In this document: piece after piece, positions 7,878-13,256 of the stretch
Position numbering within the stretch: position 1 is the first letter of the stretch
How the letters are laid out: each line of letters begins with the position of its first letter
Assembly: GCA_003049485.1 (NCBI GenBank)
Contig: PYST01000081.1
Span: forward strand, 1 to 13,256
Length of the DNA: 13,256 nucleotides
DNA from: Ophioceras dolichostomum
Lineage: Eukaryota; Ascomycota; Sordariomycetes; Magnaporthales; Ophioceraceae
Direction of reading: 5' to 3'
The notes under the pieces: generated by a model
Told to the model about the DNA's origin: nothing
The model's database searches: none
The model's input: only the letters and a program-made list of their open reading frames with translations
Program-made: the position numbers and the translations under genes

Positions 7878-9850
7878 TCAGTCGCGACGTGCGAAAAGCA
7901 CCAAAAGCCACCCAGAAGCCGCCGCGGCAAAGCCCTGCAGCGCCCTCCTGTGCCTGGCCAGAACCCACGCCGTGCCCGCGACGAGCGGCAGCCCCACGGC
8001 GCCGACGAAGCCGCGCACCAGCACCTTCCCCTGGCGGTCGGTCCTGCGCACGATGTCGGAGTACCGCTCGTTCCCGAACGAGACGCGGGCGTAGCGCGTC
8101 TGCCACCCGACGGACGGGAGGTGCACCGACAGCGCCTCCTCGAGGAACTTGCGCAGCCGGTAGGCCGGCGACAGCACCGAAGCGCGCATCTCGACGTAGT
8201 TCTGCAGCGCGAGGTCGTTGATGGCGTGGGCGTCGGCGACGCGGAGCGCCGTGTACTCGGCCAGCGCGAGGGCGCGGTGGTGTCGGCGGTGCGTTTCCTC
8301 GTCTTGCTCTTTCGCGGCCGGGTTGTCGTCGTCGTTCACGCCAGGCCTGCTCGATGCCTTTTCCCGCGCGACCTCAGCGTGCTTGTCGAGTGTGGAGAAT
8401 AGGATACGCACGTCCTCAAGGCCCGCGTTCATCCCCTGGCCGTAGAAGGGGACCATGGCGTGCGCGGCGTCACCGATAATTACGGCCGAGGAGTTGAAGT
8501 GGTAGGGCGAACATTTGATGCTGATGAGCGGCAGGTGCGGGTTCGCTTTGAACGAGGCGACGAGTTCCTCTTGGGGAATAAGGTCCGTCACGCCTGGGAA
8601 GTGCCGGTCGAAAAATTCGGGCAGACGGGAGGGTGTTGCTTCTAGGGCTGCGTACTCGGCGCTGGGCATGAAGAGGGTGCAGGTGAAGGACCCATCCTGT
8701 AATCATGGGGCATAGACCTGTTAGTGCCTAGGAAAAGATGTAGCGATGCGAATATGGCCCCCTTATGGCCCCCAGCCTGCCGGGGGACATGGGTGTAAAA
8801 GGGGTAGGTAGCAGAAAAGGGGGCTGTTGGCGGCGTCTCACCTCGCTGGGTATGGCGATGAACATAAAGTCCTTGCCAGGCCATATGTGGAGGTGGTTGG
8901 GCGAGATTCTGAAACTTGTCCTAGCGTCTTTGCGCTCCTCTGCTGGGCGAATCTGGAACTCGCACCAGATGGTGTCGATATACTCCTGCTTGTAGTCCAT
9001 GCGGGCAAACTTCATCAGATGGTAGCGCACGGCCGAGTGGGCCCCGTCGGCCCCGATCATGAAATCGAAGCCGATCTCGATTTCCCGGGCCCGGCCCGTG
9101 GCCTTCTCGGTGGCCTGCACCTCGAACCAGGCCTTGCGCGTCCGGAAGTCGGCACCTGTCAGTTTGTGGTTGAAGAAGAGCTTGACATTGTCCATCCCCT
9201 CGAGGGTGTCCAGAAGCCGCTTGTTTAGGCCTGCTCGGTCAATGGCGAAAATAGTCTGAGTGGATGCGTGATGCATTAGTTGGCCCTGCTTTGCTGCGCC
9301 TTTCTGTTGAGCCTATCCTCTTGGCCCAAGATTTAAGCCTGCAAGACTGCAAGTGGAGTCCTCACCCTGCCGTGAGCATCATAGTCCTGAGACTGTTCGT
9401 ACAGCTCTCCAGACGGACTTTTGCCGTGGATCATTCTGCCCCTCATGGGGATGGTGACACCAAAGACTTGGTCCACGAGTGAGGGCTGCCCGGCATGTCG
9501 GAGTGCGTTAATGCCCCTCTCCGACAGGGCCATGTTGATGGACCGGGTGAAGTTGAGAAGCGTCGTCGACGGATCCCTGAGGTCTGCATGATCATCATGA
9601 GATGCGTCAACCCCCTATCGGCGTGTGTGAGGAATGTGCATGAGAATGCTGTGTGACACGGCCCGAGACAAAGCCAGGCTGATGGAGCAGAACTGGCAGC
9701 CGCCTAGCAGCCGTCACAACAGGATAAGAAAGCCTCACCGTTTCGTAGCTCATAGACCTCGACTTCATATCCCCTTTGAGCAGCGTACAAGGCGGCCAGA
9801 GACCCGACTGGGCCGGCGCCAACGACGACAACCTTCTGCTTGGACCCCAT
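7878..9850 (-). CDS. BNA4: Kynurenine 3-monooxygenase
   Basis: Minus-strand exons 9850-9739, 9583-9366, 9255-8842 and 8696-7878 give 520 aa. The enzyme is an FAD-dependent, NADPH-using hydroxylase that turns L-kynurenine into 3-hydroxykynurenine in tryptophan breakdown and de novo NAD+ synthesis, at the outer mitochondrial membrane. Visible landmarks are the Rossmann FAD motif VVVVGAGPVGS (7-17); RSINMALSERG (51-61); PMRGRMIH with Arg85 and then Tyr99, where substrate-contacting Arg and Tyr are expected; DFMIGADGAHSAVR; GDAAHAMVPFYGQGMN (323-338); and ALQNYVEMR with Asn414 and Glu417. The C-terminus (about 473-520) has two hydrophobic stretches separated by ARHRR, fitting a membrane anchor. 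Residues about 357-388 form a charged, low-complexity insertion absent from the KMOs I know. All four exon joins fall inside recognisable motifs with GTGAG donors. It is divergent from the MetAP1 gene. Confidence in identity is high; the insertion could hide an unrecognised splice event, but no good splice sites flank it. Confidence 0.95.
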
Positions 9851-10509
9851 TGTGCTGTTGGCTGCTCGTTCTGGCCCAGGCTCCTGCCTGGACGTTGGTT
9901 TGCGATCGGCAGCGTAGGTACAGTTGGGAAGGTAAACTTAGTCCATGCTAATTTCTCTGATTTTGCGTCGCCGCAAGGTACCTCTCTCGTTTATGTATGC
10001 ACTCCTTCCTCTGAGTCAGTCATTTGTATTCTAAAATTTTCAGCCTCGGTTTCTTACCACAGTACTTTCGTCGCCGGAGCCTATTAGTAACCCAAGCCAT
10101 GGAAGAAAAAGTGACTTGAGCAAGCGATTGAAGACATGGATGCTGTGATGTCTTTCTGCCGATACGGTATCGGCGCAACGGGTAAAGGCGGGGGGCTGTG
10201 ACGGCCTGCGACCAACCACTGTGGCGCTCGTTGGATCGCACCACAGCGTGGGGTCCTGGACTGGACACCCCGCTTCAGGGGCTCCTGCATTTTTGGCCGC
10301 GCCCATCCAAGAAGACAAGGGCGCACAGCTTGTCAATCCAGACGTGCTTCTTTGGACTCGACCCAGCAAAGCCTCGTGGTTTACATCCCAGCTTGCCTTT
10401 TCTGTGAGTTACCGATAGGACGACGAGAAATCGCGGAAGCCATTCTCGTCGACGAACGACGTAACAAATCATCTCTACTCCTCCGCACTCGACCGATTCG
10501 ACCGCCACG
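9851..10509. promoter_or_regulatory. Shared divergent promoter region of KMO (-) and MetAP1 (+)
   Basis: The two genes start 659 bp apart and point away from each other, so this spacer must hold both promoters and 5' leaders. The MetAP1 side ends in the start context ACCGCCACG before the ATG and carries a 9-bp inverted repeat at 10421-10451. The KMO side has a minimal upstream ORF (ATG GAC TAA, minus strand 9946-9938) about 90 nt before its start, if that part is transcribed. No clear TATA box was found for either gene and no additional gene was recognised. Confidence 0.55.
10421..10451. repeat. Perfect 9-bp inverted repeat upstream of MetAP1
   Basis: CGACGAGAA (10421-10429) and TTCTCGTCG (10443-10451) are exact reverse complements with a 13-nt spacer. 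The element ends 58 nt before the MetAP1 ATG, so it is either a paired transcription-factor site or a stem-loop in the 5' leader. Confidence 0.6.
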
Positions 10510-12160
10510 ATGACTGCAGAAGAGCCTTCTTCAAAGCGCATATGTCTCGGCGCAGACTGCGAAAACGAAGCTGGCGCTTTGCAATGTCCGACATGTCTGA
10601 AGCTGGGCATCAAGAATAGCTTTTTCTGCTCGCAAGATTGCTTCAAGAAGAACTGGGTACGGACGGGCTTAGCTTCACACTCTCCTCCTCCACCCCTCTG
10701 CTCTCTGTGATAGGTACCAGGTAGTAGACACAGAACTGCTGACATCTGCTCCTCCTCTTAGGGCACGCACAAGGCGATGCACAAGCAAGAAAACAGTATA
10801 TTACACCACCTCGTTGTTCCAAAGGTTGTATCTAAGCCAGATCCAGAAACCGGATACTTCAACCCGTTCCCGACGTACGGCTTCACGGGCCCCTTACGGC
10901 CGGTCTACCCGCTCTCAGAAACACGCATCGTGCCAGATTCGATCGTCAAGCCCGACTACGCCGCCACCGGCAGGCCGAAGTACGGCAACTCGTACGTGCG
11001 GCCGAACAAGATCGAAATACTCGACGCCAAGGCGCAGGAGGGCATGCGCAAGGTCTGCAGGCTCGCCCGCGAGGTCCTCGACATTGCAGCCGCCGCCATC
11101 CGTCCTGGCATCACGACCGATGATATCGACCAGATTGTGCACGAGGAGTGTATCAAGCGAGATGTGCGACTCGCCCCTTTTACCGTCCTGTTTTCCTGGT
11201 GGTGCTGGTGGCATGTGGGTGCCAAATTGGTGGCATGCTGGCCGGGATGCTCATTGGGATGGTTGTGATGGATGGACTGAGAGGGGCTGACTGACTGGGC
11301 TGGCTGCCAACTAACTGATTCATCGGGCTAACATTACGCTCCTGTTCGACTCCCCCAACAGTCGTATCCCTCACCGCTGAACTACAACTTCTTCCCAAAG
11401 TCGGTCTGCACATCACTGAACGAGGTGATCTGCCACGGCATCCCGGACAAGCGGATTCTCCTTGACGGCGACATCATCAACCTGGACGTGACGCTCTACC
11501 ACGGAGGGTACCACGGCGACCTGAACGAGACGTACTACGTGGGCGACAAGGCCAAGGCGGACCCAGACTCCGTGAGGGTGGTCGAGGCGGCGCGCGAGTG
11601 CTTGGACGAGGCTATCAAGCTCGTCAAGCCCGGCACGCTCATCCGAGACTTCGGCAACGCCATCGAGAAGCACGCCAAGTCCAAGAACTGCAACGTCGTC
11701 CGCACGTACGTCGGCCACGGCATCAACTCCATCTTCCACGCCGCGCCGAACGTGCCCCACTACGCCAAGAACAGGGCCGTGGGCGAGTGCAAGGTGGGCA
11801 TGACCTTCACCATCGAGCCCATGATCGTGCTGGGCAAGTACCGCGATGTGATGTGGCCGGACAACTGGACTAGCTGCACCATCGATGGCAAGAGGACCGC
11901 TCAGTTTGGTACGTCGTCGCAGCTGTCGCCCGTTCGTAGTAGCTTCTATTTTTGGTCCAGACTAACAAGATGATGATGATGACACAACAGAACATACCTT
12001 GCTCGTCACTGAAACGGGTGTCGAGATCCTCACCGCGCGTAACGAGAACTCACCCGGCGGACCAGTGCCAATGCCGATGCCGGCGGCTGAAAATGGTGCC
12101 AACGAGACGAACGACGCCGAAACAGCGGCGGCCGTAGGGGATTCGACGCAAAGTGGATAA
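10510..12160 (+). CDS. MAP1: Methionine aminopeptidase type 1 with N-terminal zinc finger
   Basis: Exons 10510-10656, 10762-11163, 11362-11908 and 11991-12160 give 421 aa. The enzyme removes the initiator methionine from nascent proteins in the cytosol. The N-terminus carries the eukaryote-specific C6H2 zinc finger: C12, C17, C26, C29, C40, C44, H52 and H56, with the last two supplied by exon 2. This module is associated with ribosome docking in yeast Map1. The catalytic domain (about 130-375) starts near KIEILDAKAQEGMRKVC. It contains the type 1 signatures YPSPLNYNFFPKS and NEVICHGIPD (H208), and the five metal ligands D225, D236, H302, E335 and E366. The spacings H-E 33 and E-E 31 equal those of E. 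coli MetAP. The C-terminal ~45 residues are low complexity (PMPMP, Asn/Glu/Ala-rich) and probably disordered. Introns 2 and 3 have CTAAC branch points; intron 1 has a CTGAC. The intron 2 donor, GTGCGA, is weak. The protein is complete and very likely functional. Confidence 0.96.
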
Positions 12161-12249
12161 ATGCGTTCTTGTATATAGATGTGGTCAACGAGCTTTCCTT
12201 TTTCTCTTACCTGCCCAGGCTGTCCTACTTGTTTTGGGTACTCATCCCT

Positions 12250-13230
12250 TCCCAGTGAGCGTTCCGAGCCAGTCGGGTGGCGCCATATCGCCCCTAGGTG
12301 ATTCGTAAAGCTCGCTTCGAAGACGCGCAGCAGCAAGTATCCTCCTGCCCCTAACGGCGTCGAAGGCGGCGCCGGCATCGAACAGAGGACCGACATCTGT
12401 CCAAAACGGAATCAGTCTTTGAGAGCACGCTTGACGAAGAAGGGCTGTGAGGTATTCTTAGACCTGACGTAGACTTGGACCCGTGCCGCTACACCACCAA
12501 CGACTGCCCCTGAGCATCCGACGTAGATGCGTGGTGTTCCGCCCTCTTTTACAAGCAAGACGACATAGACGCCCCAGACATCCTGGAATATGCAGTAGTT
12601 CTCGGCGATGTTAGGCAGGCTTTGCAGCCGCGAAAGTGTAGGATGACTCTTGCGCGACATGACATCCGATGCTTGGGAGGCAAAATTGAGTGACATGAGA
12701 GAAGCTGGTTCGGATGGTATCAAAACCCAGTTCTGACATCAATACCGAAAGTTGGTCAATGTCGGTGTCGCCCGCATGGTTCATATCCCGAGTCACTTCG
12801 AGAATTTGCTCAAGTTCGGTGGCGGAGATCGAATCGTCGGTGCTCGAAGACTTGTCCGCAGCTGGGAGGTCCTCTTCATCGTCGCTCGAACTGCCGTCCG
12901 AAGTAGAAGAGCTCAGCACCAGGGGCCGAGTCCGGCGGGCTGTGGCAATGTGTACTTCAAGGTCGTCGGCGTCACTCGCGACCTCTTCGTCACACGAGGG
13001 TGCTCATCAGCGTGGTGTCGCCATCGCCCTCGCCGGTTATGGCGATGCTGCTGGTTTCAACAATTAGCACCGAGACTCAGACCGGAGCAGACAACGATAG
13101 GAACATACTGTTGTGTACGCGCCCCAGCAGATATTGACGCCTCTCTGATTATAAGAAATAATCGGAGCCGATTGAGTAGGTATTCGGCGCGTCTGCGCGG
13201 CTGCTTGTCCGACTCCGAGCTGCCTTTCAT
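12250..13230 (-). pseudogene. Probable degraded gene with acidic region and GIY-YIG-like domain
   Basis: On the minus strand, coding-like segments follow each other in three frames. The first is an ATG at 13230 opening a basic stretch (MKGSSESDKQPRRR), with a textbook intron (GTATGT donor, TGCTAAT branch, CCAGCAG acceptor) leading to a segment that ends at a TGA at 12992-12990. A different frame then gives a strongly acidic Ser/Asp/Glu region (about 12985-12730, with SSSDDEEDLPAADKSSS). A third frame (about 12696-12415) has GVYVVLL...RIYVGCSGAVVGGVAAR, which fits the GIY-YIG nuclease core (G-V-Y, Y-V-G, then a conserved Arg), followed by VKRALKD. A TGA at 12414-12412 interrupts it, yet the same frame continues with LLLRVFEASFTNHLGAIW to about 12250. 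Two frame changes and one stop suggest a decayed gene. A live gene with introns I could not place is the alternative. The stop would arise from TGG by a C-to-T change at CpA on the other strand, the context preferred by RIP. It ends convergently with MetAP1. Confidence 0.42.
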
Positions 13231-13256
13231 CGGTGCTGTGGTGTGCCAGGGGGGGG

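Noticed and set aside
7554..8402. 282-codon plus-strand frame opposite KMO exon 4
   Set aside because: It lies antisense to an exon with unmistakable KMO motifs and has no recognisable content of its own.
11962..12396. 144-codon minus-strand frame overlapping the MetAP1 last exon
   Set aside because: Only its first part (to about 12250) continues the GIY-YIG-like segment. The rest is antisense to MetAP1 exon 4 and intron 3, so it is not a gene by itself.

Overview
The window looks like nuclear DNA of a filamentous ascomycete (Pezizomycotina, plausibly a Sordariomycete). Genes are broken by short introns (about 80-200 nt) with GT...AG ends, several with CTAAC-like branch points. Coding DNA is GC-rich, and both strands carry independently transcribed genes with intergenic stretches of 0.4-2.4 kb. 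No tRNA, rRNA, CRISPR, intact transposon or virus was seen. All gene models were spliced by hand from reading-frame continuity and family knowledge; no transcript data or database search was available.

Left to right: (1) 1-1028 is an upstream region with a TATA-like box. (2) 1029-1930 (+) is a 3-exon PLAC8-family cysteine-rich protein with a Gln/Tyr-rich N-terminus. (3) 1931-4358 has no convincing gene but holds a telomere-like GGTTA cluster, GC-rich palindromes and one weak candidate small secreted ORF. (4) 4359-6023 (+) is a 3-exon type I membrane protein: signal peptide, Cys-rich ectodomain, Ser/Thr stalk, one transmembrane helix and a long Pro/Gln-rich tail. It has sensor-like architecture and unknown function. 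(5) 6404-7343 (-) is a 4-exon GNAT acetyltransferase of the phosphinothricin-acetyltransferase-like type; one of its introns is a multiple of three and stop-free. (6) 7878-9850 (-) is a 4-exon kynurenine 3-monooxygenase (BNA4/KMO). (7) 10510-12160 (+) is a 4-exon type 1 methionine aminopeptidase with an N-terminal C6H2 zinc finger. It is divergent from KMO across a ~660-bp shared promoter region. (8) 12250-13230 (-) is a probably degraded gene with an acidic N-terminal part and a GIY-YIG-like C-terminal part, split over three frames with an in-frame stop.

The genes do not form an obvious pathway cluster. KMO (de novo NAD+ / tryptophan catabolism) and MetAP1 (N-terminal methionine removal) are housekeeping genes; the PLAC8 protein and the Cys-rich membrane protein are cell-surface or membrane candidates. 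No clear new system is evident. The best second-look items are the uncharacterised membrane receptor-like protein with its stop-at-junction splice choice, the decayed GIY-YIG-like gene, the in-frame intron in the GNAT gene, and the hairpin ahead of the MetAP1 start.
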